From: Thiomonas delicata
GTDB lineage: Bacteria > Pseudomonadota > Gammaproteobacteria > Burkholderiales > Burkholderiaceae_C
Direction of reading: 5' to 3'
NCBI RefSeq assembly: GCF_900088825.1
Contig: NZ_LT592171.1
Location: 1,114,503-1,178,502, forward strand
Length of the DNA: 64,000 bases
The notes under the pieces were generated by a model that was not told the origin of the DNA, made no database searches, and worked only from the letters and a program-made list of their open reading frames with translations. Every line of letters starts with the position of its first letter. Within the stretch, counting starts at the first letter, position 1. The translations under genes and the position numbers were made by a program. Below are positions 17,790 to 26,709 of the stretch, piece after piece.

Positions 17790-18239
17790 ATGGCGCAGCC
17801 TGACCGGCTCGATCAACTACTGCTCGAGCAGCAGTTGCTGCTCGAGCAGGTCGGCCAGATTCTGCAATCCGAATTGGACGCTCTAGTGGGTGGCGGCATC
17901 GACCAGCTACCCGACCTGGCCGAGCGCAAGGCCAGTCTCTGCGCCGAACTCGAGCGCCTCGAACAGGCCCGGATCGGCCTGCTCGGCGCGCCCGGCCAAG
18001 TTCGGCAAGCCGTGCCGGGCGACGACACCGAGAGGGCGCGCAAAATTCGCGAACTGGCGCGAGCCGTTGCCCAGGCCAATCAACGCAATGGTCTGGTCGT
18101 TTCGGCCCTTCTGCGCAATACCCAGGGCGCGCTCGACATCCTGCGCGGCATCCCGAATCCGGGCGGCGCAACCGTCTACGGACCTTACGGCCAGGCGCTG
18201 GCCGGGCACCCGTCCAGCAAGCCGCTGGCCAGCGCCTGA
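17790..18239 (+). CDS. flgN: Flagellar export chaperone FlgN
   Basis: FlgN binds the hook-filament junction proteins FlgK and FlgL and brings them to the export apparatus. The protein is helical, about 149 residues, starting MAQPDRLDQLLLEQQ and carrying the family's leucine/glutamine-rich first helix. The ATG at 17790 is preferred over one at 17769 because the extra seven residues are basic and lack a ribosome site. The repeated LLEQ segment is encoded by two palindromic CTGCTCGAGCAG units. It is followed after 15 bases by csrA. Confidence 0.87.
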   Translation: MAQPDRLDQLLLEQQLLLEQVGQILQSELDALVGGGIDQLPDLAERKASLCAELERLEQARIGLLGAPGQVRQAVPGDDTERARKIRELARAVAQANQRNGLVVSALLRNTQGALDILRGIPNPGGATVYGPYGQALAGHPSSKPLASA

Positions 18240-18254
18240 TCGGACCTTTCCCGC

Positions 18255-18491
18255 ATGTTGATCCTTTCGCGTCATGCCGGCGAGGCGATTCGAATCGGCC
18301 AGGATATCCGCCTGCTGGTCGTCCACGTCGGCGGCGGCAAGGTCCGGCTTGGCATCGAGGGTCCCAAGCATCTTCGCATCCTGCGCGAAGAGCTCTACGA
18401 CATGGTGATCGATCTCAACCAGCAGGCCCAGGCCGCTCCCGAGCAGGTGACCTTGGATGCCTGGCTGCAGGGTGCCAAGGAAGCGACATGA
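18255..18491 (+). CDS. csrA: Carbon storage regulator CsrA
   Basis: CsrA binds GGA motifs in mRNA leaders and controls their translation. The protein is 78 residues, a little longer than the usual 61-70. The RNA-binding residues Leu4 and Arg6 of MLILSRHAGE and Arg44 of LREE are kept; the C-terminus is extended with alanine and glutamine. Placement between flgN and fliW points to the FliW-CsrA switch that couples flagellin level to flagellin translation. A candidate target is the fliC leader at 42342-42359. Confidence 0.95.
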   Translation: MLILSRHAGEAIRIGQDIRLLVVHVGGGKVRLGIEGPKHLRILREELYDMVIDLNQQAQAAPEQVTLDAWLQGAKEAT

Positions 18492-18525
18492 CACACCCGG
18501 CTTGCGCAGGAACCAGGGGCAGGCG

Positions 18526-19053
18526 ATGACGACGTACGCAACCCGTTTCGGCGCCATCGAGGTGCCGCAGGACAAGCGCTGGATCTGTGCCGAGCCCATG
18601 CCGGGCTTCGAGGAACTGCGCGAATTCGCGCTCGTGCGGCTGGCCGGACAGGCGCCGTTCATCTGGCTGCAGTCGCTCGAGGTGCCGGATCTGGCTTTTC
18701 TGATGGCCGACGCGGCCTGTTTCGGTTTGCGCTTTCCGGCCCGCGACGCCGACCCGGGCGAGTTCGATGCGCCGCCTTGCGTGCTCGTCATCCTGCCGCA
18801 AGCGCCGGGGGAGGCCTTGCGCGTGCATCGCCTCGCGCCCCTGTTGTTCAACGTGGCCCAAGCCCGGTTCCTGCAGCGCGTGTTCGAGACGGATCAGGTG
18901 ACGGGCGAGGGTGTCTGGACAGGCCGGCGCAGCACCGAAGCCGATGCCGCGTGGCATGCACGGCTGGTCGAATTTCAACCGCCGCCGCTGCAGCACGCGG
19001 CCAGTGCCGGCGTGCGAAGCGCGGGGCGCGGTTCAGAGCTTGCCGTCCCGTAG
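18526..19053 (+). CDS. fliW: Flagellar assembly factor FliW
   Basis: FliW binds either flagellin or CsrA; when flagellin is used up FliW sequesters CsrA and lets flagellin be translated. The protein is 175 residues with the family pattern PGFEELREFALVRL, PFIWLQSLEVPDLAFLM and PPCVLVILP. ATG 18526 gives MTTYATRFGAIEVP, the usual FliW beginning. Its last 21 bases overlap the convergent ycgR-type gene. FliW is common in Firmicutes and Epsilonproteobacteria and patchier in Betaproteobacteria. Confidence 0.9.
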   Translation: MTTYATRFGAIEVPQDKRWICAEPMPGFEELREFALVRLAGQAPFIWLQSLEVPDLAFLMADAACFGLRFPARDADPGEFDAPPCVLVILPQAPGEALRVHRLAPLLFNVAQARFLQRVFETDQVTGEGVWTGRRSTEADAAWHARLVEFQPPPLQHAASAGVRSAGRGSELAVP

Positions 19054-19788
19054 TAGCTCACGGTCGCGGCGCTGGACGTAGCTCACCACACGCTGCTCAA
19101 AGGCGGGCGTCATGTTCAGGAAGTGAATGCCGACCGGGCGCACAGGCTGCCTGACCTTGGCGCTGCGTATGGGGCCGATGAAGCGGACCTGCGCCTCGCT
19201 GGCCAATTCGACGCCGTTCAGGCTGAAGCGCACCAGGGGAATGTATTCGCCCTCGGTCAGCGCGAAATCGGTGGGCGAGGTCAGCATGATGCGCATGCCG
19301 CTGCCGCTGATGTCGTGGCACTGCCCCTGGATGGCGCGTGCGCCGCGGCGTTGCAGTTCGACCGTGCCGACATCGCCCGCGTTCACCAGGACCCTGTAAT
19401 AGCTGCGCCGCTGCAGGTAATAGGTGACGTCGGGATAGGCGATGCGCAAGGCGCCGTAACCCTCCCAGTCGATCGCCTCGATCAGGTGGCTCTGGAATCC
19501 GACATACACGCCTTCCGAGCGCCCCAGGCAGAAAAACGGGCGATCTCCAAGCAGGCGCTTGTTGCCGTGGGCCGGATTGAGTTCATCGATCACCAGGGTT
19601 TGGCTCTCGCGATCAAGATGCAGCAGCAGGGAGGTGAACTCCTCGGCGTGCTCGCTGGGGATCACCGACAGGGCTTCACGGCTGCGGGCGATCTTGCCCA
19701 GGACATGCTCGACCTTCTGGCGGGTGGTCAGGCGAAACTCGTTCTTGAACAGCTTGCTGGCGACTTCGCGCATGTCCCGGCCCTGCAT
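19033..19788 (-). CDS. ycgR: YcgR-type flagellar brake protein with PilZ domain
   Basis: This protein binds c-di-GMP and slows or biases the flagellar motor. It has 251 residues: an N-terminal YcgR domain (about 15-115) and a C-terminal PilZ domain. The c-di-GMP motif RxxxR is in QRRSYYRV, followed by the DxSxxG motif DISGSG. The ATG at 19788 overlaps the stop of the HDOD gene by one base (TGATG), so translation is coupled; an ATG five codons later is possible. Its 3' end overlaps fliW on the other strand. Confidence 0.92.
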   Translation of the reverse strand: MQGRDMREVASKLFKNEFRLTTRQKVEHVLGKIARSREALSVIPSEHAEEFTSLLLHLDRESQTLVIDELNPAHGNKRLLGDRPFFCLGRSEGVYVGFQSHLIEAIDWEGYGALRIAYPDVTYYLQRRSYYRVLVNAGDVGTVELQRRGARAIQGQCHDISGSGMRIMLTSPTDFALTEGEYIPLVRFSLNGVELASEAQVRFIGPIRSAKVRQPVRPVGIHFLNMTPAFEQRVVSYVQRRDRELLRDGKL

Positions 19789-21095
19789 CAGATTCCCAGG
19801 TTTTCCGCCCAGGCGAGGGCTTCGAGATGGGCGGCGGAGACACGCTTGCGGCTCAGGCCCAGCAGGCGGATCTGCAGATCGACATCGTCCCAGTTCTGCC
19901 GTTCGCAGGCTTCCGCGATCTGCAGATAGGGCCCATAGGCTCCATGGCGATGCTTCAGGGCCATGACGATGGGGTCCGACAGGGAAATTTCCTCGAGGGC
20001 CTTGTCCAACGGAACGCCCAGCATGACGTCGAGCATCGAAAACACGCCGACGATGAATGCGTTGTCGGCATCGTCGGCCGACAGCGAACCCTGCATCATG
20101 TGCTCCATCATGCGACCGCGCGTGATGGCCGTGCGCGCGATGGCCGGCGCCGTGCTGTTGCCGGGTGTCGTGGCCATCAGCAGCACCAGCCAGCGGAACA
20201 GCTTCTTGTAGCCGAGGATCATCACCGCGTGGCGGAACGAATTGATCTCGGACATCAGGCCGAAACCCGAGGAGTTGATATAGCGCAGCAGCTTGAACGA
20301 CAGGGCCGGGTCGCGCTTGAGCACCTCCTCGATGCGCGGAACCTCGGCCTGTTTGTTGACCAGGTCCATGAGCTGCAGGACCGTGGTGTAGGCCGGGTTG
20401 AACACCTTGGCGCTGACCGTTTGCGGCCGGGCGAAGTAGTAGCCCTGGAAGTAATGGAAACCGGACTCGTGGTACTCGCGGAAGGCCTCGACGGACTCGA
20501 CTTTCTCGGCAATGAACTTGAGTTGATGGAACTGTTCGGTCTTGCGCCGCAGCGCCGGCACGATGCCGGGAGGCAGGGCCTTGACGTCGATCTTCAGGTA
20601 ATTCAGCGCTGGCATCCACGCCGCATACGCGCTTGCGGCGGCGAAGGTTCCGGCGGCGAGACGAAAGCCGCGTTCGCGCAGTTCCTGCATGCGGGGAACG
20701 GCCTCGGCGATGCTTTGCGGGTCGTCACCTGCGGCGCGCGGAACTTCAAGCACGATGCGCTCGGGGTAGACGATGTCGAAGTGCTCGCCGCTGAGGTCTT
20801 CGAGGCGAACGTTGATGAAGGCGAGTTTGTCGCCGAACAGATTTTCCGAGGTGATGTTCGACAGCGCGTTGAACAGGAAGGTGGCGTCCGAGACGCGGGT
20901 GTGGGTGCTGGGCGCCTGGGTGCTGGTGGCCGACGCGCGCGACAGCAGTTCGTAGCCCACGATCTGCTGCTGCCGGTCGACGATGGGCTGGCGCGCGATA
21001 TAGGTGTAGCCGTCCTCGGCGGCGCTGTCGGGCGGCACGCTGTCCGGCGTTTGTGTGGCGGGTTCGGGAGGTGATTGCATGCTGGAGTCGGGCAC
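19788..21095 (-). CDS. HDOD-domain signalling protein with degenerate EAL domain (YuxH type)
   Basis: A protein of 435 residues. The N-terminal half is EAL-like (YIARQPIVDRQQQIVGYELLSR), but the catalytic EAL signature reads ELL and several metal ligands are absent. It is therefore probably not an active phosphodiesterase. The C-terminal half is an HDOD domain (LLRYINSSGFGL, FRHAVMILGYKKLFRWLVLL). Proteins of this architecture, such as Vibrio CdgJ, affect motility. It is coupled to the YcgR-type gene. The first codon is GTG at 21095; an ATG at 21080 is an alternative start. Confidence 0.88.
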   Translation of the reverse strand: MPDSSMQSPPEPATQTPDSVPPDSAAEDGYTYIARQPIVDRQQQIVGYELLSRASATSTQAPSTHTRVSDATFLFNALSNITSENLFGDKLAFINVRLEDLSGEHFDIVYPERIVLEVPRAAGDDPQSIAEAVPRMQELRERGFRLAAGTFAAASAYAAWMPALNYLKIDVKALPPGIVPALRRKTEQFHQLKFIAEKVESVEAFREYHESGFHYFQGYYFARPQTVSAKVFNPAYTTVLQLMDLVNKQAEVPRIEEVLKRDPALSFKLLRYINSSGFGLMSEINSFRHAVMILGYKKLFRWLVLLMATTPGNSTAPAIARTAITRGRMMEHMMQGSLSADDADNAFIVGVFSMLDVMLGVPLDKALEEISLSDPIVMALKHRHGAYGPYLQIAEACERQNWDDVDLQIRLLGLSRKRVSAAHLEALAWAENLGI

Positions 21096-21190
21096 GGCTG
21101 GGCGCCGTCACACGTATTGATTTCGGCTTCGATGCTATCAGCCCGAAGCCCCGTGGGCGCGGCCCGTATGGATGTTGTTGCGCCGGGGCT

Positions 21191-24100
21191 TCAGGCGGTC
21201 CATGCGCGAAGCCAGGTGTCCAGGTGGTCTTCCATCATCCAGTTCGCGCGAACCTTGGCGCGCAGCGCGTCGCCCTGGGCGCGCAGGGCCGAACGGTCGG
21301 CCACGGCGTCGCGAATCGCGCGCAGCCAGTCGCGGTAGCGGTTCGCCACGCGCGTGACGGGAAAATCGCCTTGGTAGGGGAAGAGGTCGGAGCAGATGAC
21401 CGGGTAGCCGAGGATGCCGTATTCGAGCAGGCGCAGATGGCTCTTGGCCTCGTTGAAGGCGTTGTCCTCCAGCGGAGCCACGGCCAGATCCAGATCCAGG
21501 CTGGCCAGCTTGGCCGCGTACTGGTCCAGCGGGATGCCGGGGTGGAATTCCTTGACCAGCGGCTTGAGTGCTTCAGGACACATGCCGAAAAAGATCCAGT
21601 CCACTTCCGATGCGGTATCGCGTACGACGTCGACAATGATTTCCAAATCGCCGGTGTGGCCGATGCCGCCGGCCCAGCCCACGCGGGGTTTGGCGCGCTC
21701 GGCGCGAGCCGGCTGAAGCTGCCCCCAGCGCGCGGCTTCCAGGTAGTTGGGTTGCACCAAGACTTCGTCGCTGAAACCCGCGTAGGCCTTGGCCAGCGGT
21801 TCGGTCGCCACCACCAGCCGGTTGCACAGGCTGGCGGCCTTGCGGAAACGCTTGGCGATGTCCTTGTGGATGGTGCTCTTGTGCACGCTCTTCAAGGGCA
21901 AGTTGGTGATCAGGTCGTCGATCTCGAACACGCGGAAGGCGCGGCTGGTGCGGGCATGCCGTTCCAGCGCCTCGATCTGCGGCCATTCCATCTGGCGCTG
22001 CACCACCAGGCTGTCGGGCTGCATGCGCTGCATTTCGGCCGGCTCGTACAGACGCATGGTTTCCCAGCCCTGGGTCAGGCCGGCGCGGTTGAGCGCGCGC
22101 ATCGGCGCGATGATGCGGTATTCACCGCAGCCCTCGCGGTCCGCCGAGTGCACCAGCAGGCGCGGGCGCGGGCGCCAGGCCGGGTCCCAGCTCAGCGGCG
22201 GCTGATCTTCGAGCAGAAAGTCCGTACTGGCCAGGCTGAGATGGCGGTTGTAGGCCGGGTCGAAAGCCAGCTTCGGCAGCCATTTGGCGTACATGGCGTC
22301 CTTCTCGGCGGCGAAGCGCTTGAGCTTGGCTTCGTCGGGCTTGGATTCAACCTTGCCTTTCTGGCTTGCCGAGCCTTCGTGCATCAACAGGGCATAAGGC
22401 GTCCAGACGATGCGCAGGCCGGACTCACGGACTTTCAGGCAGAGGTCGATGTCGTTGTACGAGACCTTGAAGGCGCTTTCGTCCAAGCCTCCGACCTGTT
22501 CGTAAACGCTCTTGCGCACGAGCAGGCATGCGCCCGTGACGGCGGAGTAGTTTTGCGTCAGCTGGGCGCGGCCGAAATAACCGCGGTTTTCCGGCGCGCG
22601 GGCGATGAAGGGGTGCTCGGCCGGGCCGCGCATGCCGAGAACCACGCCGGCGTGCTGGATCTTGCCGTCCGGGTACAGCAGCTTGGCGCCGACGATGCCC
22701 ACGTCCGGGCGCAGGGCATGGCCCATCATCTCGTCGAGCCAGTCCTCGTGCAGCACCGCCGTGTCGTTGTTCAGCAGCAGCAGATAGTCGCCGCGCGCCG
22801 CGCGCGCCGCGGCGTTGTTCATCGCCGAGAAATTGAACGGGCCGGGCTGGCGGATCACGCGCAGACGGTCGCCGAGCTCGGCTTCCTTGGCCTCGATCGC
22901 GGCCAGGTATTTGCAGGCATCGTCGGCTTGGCTGTCGTTGTCGACGATGAGGATTTCGTAGCGCGGCCAGCGCGTCTTCTCGATCAGCGACTCGATGCAG
23001 CGCTGCAGCATGGGCAACTGGTCGCGCGTCGGCACCACGATGGACACCAGTGGCCTGTCTTGCGGCAAGGGCCAGTGGACGCGGAACGCCGGCGGGAATG
23101 GTCCGGGCTGGACCGTCGCGGCGATGCCCAGGCGCTGGAAATGCCGCTCCAGGGCCGACTGACCGGCTGCCAGGATCTCCGGCACGGACTTCTGCGTATG
23201 TCCCGATCCCTGCAGGCGGTGGTAGAGCACCTCGGGCACATGGCCGATGGCGACGTCCCCGGCCCCGTTGGCGCGCAGATGCTCCCAGGCGCGCAGGACG
23301 AGGTCGTAGTCCTCGGCGCCTTCGTGCGCGGCGTCGAAGCCGCCCAAGGCCTCGAACAGGTCGCGCCGCACCAGCATCAGCCCGCCGATATAGGGCAGGC
23401 TGCGCAGATAGTCGAGGTTGAAATCCGGCTTGCAATGCGGGTTCACATGCTGGCCGTCCGGCGTGAGGTTGTCCTCGTCGGTATAGACCAGCTGCCACTC
23501 GGGATGCTCGCGCACGGCATGGGCGATGCGGAACAGCGCGTCGGGCGCGAGCTGGTCGCCGGCGTCGACCAGGCCCAGCCAATCCGCACCGCTGTCTATC
23601 AGCGCTTGGTTGGCCGCATGCAGCAGTGCAACGGCCGATTCCGCTTGCGGAAGGTTCAGAGCCTGTCCGCCGAGCCATTGGGTGTCGAAGCTGGCAGCCG
23701 AGGCCTGGGCCGGCAGCGTGGCATGCGGGAGCAAGGCAAGGGCGAATCGCGGCGGAGACGGCTGGGCGCTGGCCCAGTTGCCGATGGCCTGCAGCGCCCA
23801 GTCTTTTTCCCGCGGCAGCCAGCGGCCTTCGGGCAGCCAGGGTTGGATGGGGCGTGGAGGTTCGGCCAGGACGTTGCCAGCGGTATCGGCAATCTGAAAA
23901 CCGGCTTTCTCGGCGCTCAGTGCGAACAATCGCTCCACGGCATGCGCCAAGGTTCCGTCGGTCTGGCCTTCCTCCGCGTCGAAATCGGCTTCGCCCAGGT
24001 TCAGGGCCAGCAGGGGATCCAACGCCTGGGGGCGGCACCAGAACATGGACCCGGCGAAATAGCCATGGCGCGAGACATCGGGGGCGATGCCCATGCGTTG

Positions 24101-25420
24101 TGTCAGCCCGGCCAGGCGTGGCAGATTGGGGTCGCCGCGCAGGCCGAGCCAGAAGCCCGCAGGCCCGATCAATCCTAGCCTGGGATTGCGCGCGAAAGCG
24201 GACTGGGCCTGTTGCGCCGTTCCCAGCAGCGCGGCCATCAGCTCCTGGCGCCAGCGATCACCGTCCCGATGCTGGAGGAAGGGGATCTGGATGTTCTGGA
24301 CCTCGCGGAGGTGGGGCGATTTCTTGCCGTGAACGAACAGCAACTGCGCATAGCGCTGCGTGCGCGCATGGCGCAACAAGGCCAGGCGCGGTGCGATGTC
24401 ACGGCCCCGGTTGGGGTGGCTGAGAACAAAAGCCTGCGGGGCGTCGCGCGCGATGTCGTCCAGGACATCCTCGCGCCCCGCGCTGAGCGAGATATACAGA
24501 TCCTTGGGCTCGGGTAGGGCGGCCAGCATCCGGGCGAATTCGGGCCAGAGTTCGGGGTAGTAGAGGTGCAGCAGGACGGCCGTTCCCGTGCCTTGCTGCT
24601 GGCCGGCGCGCAACACGCGGGATTCGGCGGGAGCGGTGGACGCCGGCGCGGCGGCGCGGGTCGGAATGAATACGCGGGACTGGTCGGGTTGCGGGCGGGC
24701 GCGATAAAAAATCTGCAGGCTGATGAGCTGCTGGTACTCGTCGGCATCGACGTTCTTGAGCACCAGATGCTCGGTTTCGAGGTTGGCGGGAAAGGCGGCC
24801 GGGCGCGGAGTCTGGAAAAAACGGCTATCCGGTCCGTAGCTGACGGCCTCGACCGTGTAGCCCGTCTGCTCCAGCATGCGCTGCCCTTCGTCGCGGGTGA
24901 AGAAGCGCAGATGGGTGATGTCGAGAATGCCGGACGCCTCGTAGGTCAGGCGGCCCTCGGCCAGCTCGTTGAGCAGCCAGAGGTTGCGGGCGTTGGGAAG
25001 GCTGATCAGAACCTGTGCGTCCTCCGACAGCCAGGGCCGCAAGGCGTGCAGCGCGCGCCATGGGTTGCGCATGTGCTCGAGGACATCGGCCAGGACCAGG
25101 GTGTCGAGGCTTGCGGCTTGCAGTCCCTGAGCGGCCAGATCGACGTCTTCCAGCAAGCCCGCCATGACGCGGTGATAGTGCGTCTGGGCCTGCCGCGCGA
25201 CATGGGGATTGGCCTCGATGCCCCAGAGTTCCACATTGGGGAATTGCCGTTTGAGCCAAGCCCCCATCGCGCCGGAGGCGCAGCCCACGTCGAGGACCCG
25301 GCGTGGAGGTTGCCGCAATAGACTCAGCAGATCAGCGCGTGGGTTGCTGTGATAAGCCCCGATCCCGGTATCTTCGGCGCTGTCGATGGACTCCCAAAGA
25401 TGGGTCTGGCTCGATGTCAT
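21191..25420 (-). CDS. Giant multidomain methyltransferase-glycosyltransferase, probable flagellin glycosylation enzyme
   Basis: A 1409-residue protein, many times the size of a single glycosyltransferase. Residues about 1-200 form a class I SAM methyltransferase (VLDVGCASGAMGAW, ADVLEHMRNP). About 280-510 resembles rhamnan-synthesis F proteins (LHLYYPELWPEF, HPNRGRDIAP). About 590-1060 holds family-2 glycosyltransferase sequence, with VYTDEDNL and then VSIVVPTRDQLPML, LLLLNNDTAV and NDIDLC. The C-terminal 300 residues resemble a GT-B transferase (RPRVGWAGGIGHTGD type). It lies four bases after flgL, at the end of the hook-filament operon, which suggests that flagellin is its target. Substrate and sugar are unknown. 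Confidence 0.85.
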   Translation of the reverse strand: MTSSQTHLWESIDSAEDTGIGAYHSNPRADLLSLLRQPPRRVLDVGCASGAMGAWLKRQFPNVELWGIEANPHVARQAQTHYHRVMAGLLEDVDLAAQGLQAASLDTLVLADVLEHMRNPWRALHALRPWLSEDAQVLISLPNARNLWLLNELAEGRLTYEASGILDITHLRFFTRDEGQRMLEQTGYTVEAVSYGPDSRFFQTPRPAAFPANLETEHLVLKNVDADEYQQLISLQIFYRARPQPDQSRVFIPTRAAAPASTAPAESRVLRAGQQQGTGTAVLLHLYYPELWPEFARMLAALPEPKDLYISLSAGREDVLDDIARDAPQAFVLSHPNRGRDIAPRLALLRHARTQRYAQLLFVHGKKSPHLREVQNIQIPFLQHRDGDRWRQELMAALLGTAQQAQSAFARNPRLGLIGPAGFWLGLRGDPNLPRLAGLTQRMGIAPDVSRHGYFAGSMFWCRPQALDPLLALNLGEADFDAEEGQTDGTLAHAVERLFALSAEKAGFQIADTAGNVLAEPPRPIQPWLPEGRWLPREKDWALQAIGNWASAQPSPPRFALALLPHATLPAQASAASFDTQWLGGQALNLPQAESAVALLHAANQALIDSGADWLGLVDAGDQLAPDALFRIAHAVREHPEWQLVYTDEDNLTPDGQHVNPHCKPDFNLDYLRSLPYIGGLMLVRRDLFEALGGFDAAHEGAEDYDLVLRAWEHLRANGAGDVAIGHVPEVLYHRLQGSGHTQKSVPEILAAGQSALERHFQRLGIAATVQPGPFPPAFRVHWPLPQDRPLVSIVVPTRDQLPMLQRCIESLIEKTRWPRYEILIVDNDSQADDACKYLAAIEAKEAELGDRLRVIRQPGPFNFSAMNNAAARAARGDYLLLLNNDTAVLHEDWLDEMMGHALRPDVGIVGAKLLYPDGKIQHAGVVLGMRGPAEHPFIARAPENRGYFGRAQLTQNYSAVTGACLLVRKSVYEQVGGLDESAFKVSYNDIDLCLKVRESGLRIVWTPYALLMHEGSASQKGKVESKPDEAKLKRFAAEKDAMYAKWLPKLAFDPAYNRHLSLASTDFLLEDQPPLSWDPAWRPRPRLLVHSADREGCGEYRIIAPMRALNRAGLTQGWETMRLYEPAEMQRMQPDSLVVQRQMEWPQIEALERHARTSRAFRVFEIDDLITNLPLKSVHKSTIHKDIAKRFRKAASLCNRLVVATEPLAKAYAGFSDEVLVQPNYLEAARWGQLQPARAERAKPRVGWAGGIGHTGDLEIIVDVVRDTASEVDWIFFGMCPEALKPLVKEFHPGIPLDQYAAKLASLDLDLAVAPLEDNAFNEAKSHLRLLEYGILGYPVICSDLFPYQGDFPVTRVANRYRDWLRAIRDAVADRSALRAQGDALRAKVRANWMMEDHLDTWLRAWTA

Positions 25421-25423
25421 GTG

Positions 25424-26689
25424 TCAGATGTATTGGAACAGGCTGAGCCCTTGCACCTGCGTGAATGCCTTTTGCGCCGCCTGCAGTGCGGTGAGGCTTT
25501 GCTGGTACTGGGAGATGACCTGAGGGTAGTTGATGTCGGCCAGTTGCGACTGCTGGGTTTGCAGTTGCAGCGTCAGGCTGGCGTTCTGGGTCTGCACGGC
25601 CTGCACCTGCTGCAGCCTGCTGCCGATGGCGGCCTGGGCGCTGAGCAGATGGGTCTGGTTCTGGTCCAGACTGGCCAGGACGTTGCTGATGGCTTGGGCG
25701 CGCTGGGCGTTCGCGCCCGAGGTTTGCGCCGTGGCGCTGAAGGCCTGCTGCAGCGCCTGGAAAGTGGCGAACAGGCTTTGCGGACCGGCGGCCGCGATGG
25801 TGAACGTGTCGCCTGCCGCTGGCGTGCCCTGGAAGGGGACGCTGATGGCCGCGCCGCTGCCGGGCGGCAGGCTGATGCTCATGCCGGCGGTATACGTGCC
25901 GCTGCTGACCACCCCCGACGCGGCCAAGCTCGAGCCGGTGCCGCTGGTGACCGTATAGCTGAGCGTGCCGCCGCTTGCGGCCGTGCCGCTGAAGCTGATC
26001 TGGTATTGCGTGCCGTCCACCAGCAGCACCTGCTGGGCGAGGGCGGGGTTGCCGACGCTGCCCGGCCCGGCGGTGGCATTGCCCGTGTTGCTGCCGGAAG
26101 CGCCGACGGAGAAGGTTCCATTGCCGCCCGGCACGTTCATGAACAGCGCGCTGCCCGGATCGCCGATGGGGGTCTGGAGGCTGGGGCCGAGGGCCAGCTG
26201 GTTCTGGCTGCCGTCGCCCAGATACTGCACCTGACCGTTGGGCTGCAGGGAGAAGGGCTGGGTCTGGCTCTTGCTGCCGGCGAAAAGGTAGTTGCCCTGG
26301 CCATCCTGCGTATTGCCGTACTGCACCAACTGCTGCAGATAGCCCTGCATGGTGGCCGCGGCATTTTGCAGGTCCTGCGTGTTGACGGTGCCGTTGTTCA
26401 TCTGCACGGCGAGTTGCCGCACCTGGTTGACCAGGGTGCCCACGCTTTGCAGGGTCGAGCTTTCGAGCTGCAGCGCGTTCTGCGCGTTCTGGCCGTTCTG
26501 CTGGTAGCTGGTCAGCCGGTTGATCTGCCCGGTGAGCGTGACGTTCTGCGCCGCGGCCACGGGTTGGTCCGACGGGTTGACCAGGGCGTTTCCGGTCGAC
26601 AGCTGCTGGCTCAGGGTGTTGAGCGTGTTCTGCTGGTTGAGGATGCCGCTCAGGCTGGCGGCGTAGAACTGCGGTGTGCTGATGCGCAT
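25424..26689 (-). CDS. flgL: Flagellar hook-filament junction protein FlgL (HAP3)
   Basis: FlgL joins the hook (through FlgK) to the filament. It has 421 residues and starts MRISTPQFYAASLSGILNQQ, with the flagellin-like N-terminal helix QQLSTGNALVNPSDQP. It ends with the flagellin-like C-terminal helix. A variable domain rich in Gly, Ser and Thr lies at about 200-320. It follows flgK by 20 bases and precedes the giant glycosyltransferase by three. Confidence 0.95.
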   Translation of the reverse strand: MRISTPQFYAASLSGILNQQNTLNTLSQQLSTGNALVNPSDQPVAAAQNVTLTGQINRLTSYQQNGQNAQNALQLESSTLQSVGTLVNQVRQLAVQMNNGTVNTQDLQNAAATMQGYLQQLVQYGNTQDGQGNYLFAGSKSQTQPFSLQPNGQVQYLGDGSQNQLALGPSLQTPIGDPGSALFMNVPGGNGTFSVGASGSNTGNATAGPGSVGNPALAQQVLLVDGTQYQISFSGTAASGGTLSYTVTSGTGSSLAASGVVSSGTYTAGMSISLPPGSGAAISVPFQGTPAAGDTFTIAAAGPQSLFATFQALQQAFSATAQTSGANAQRAQAISNVLASLDQNQTHLLSAQAAIGSRLQQVQAVQTQNASLTLQLQTQQSQLADINYPQVISQYQQSLTALQAAQKAFTQVQGLSLFQYI

Positions 26690-26709
26690 GACGTGCTCCC
26701 TGGCTCGAT

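Noticed and set aside
17820-17849. Palindromic CTGCTCGAGCAG units inside flgN as a regulatory site
   Set aside because: They encode a repeated LLEQ in a conserved helix, which codon choice explains.
21145-21192. Nine-base inverted repeat GAAGCCCCG/CGGGGCTTC after the glycosyltransferase gene
   Set aside because: The loop is about 30 bases, one arm touches the stop codon and there is no T-run on either strand, so a terminator call is not supported.
21053-24178. Long open frame on the plus strand (1041 codons) opposite the glycosyltransferase
   Set aside because: It is an antisense shadow of a gene with clear methyltransferase and glycosyltransferase motifs.
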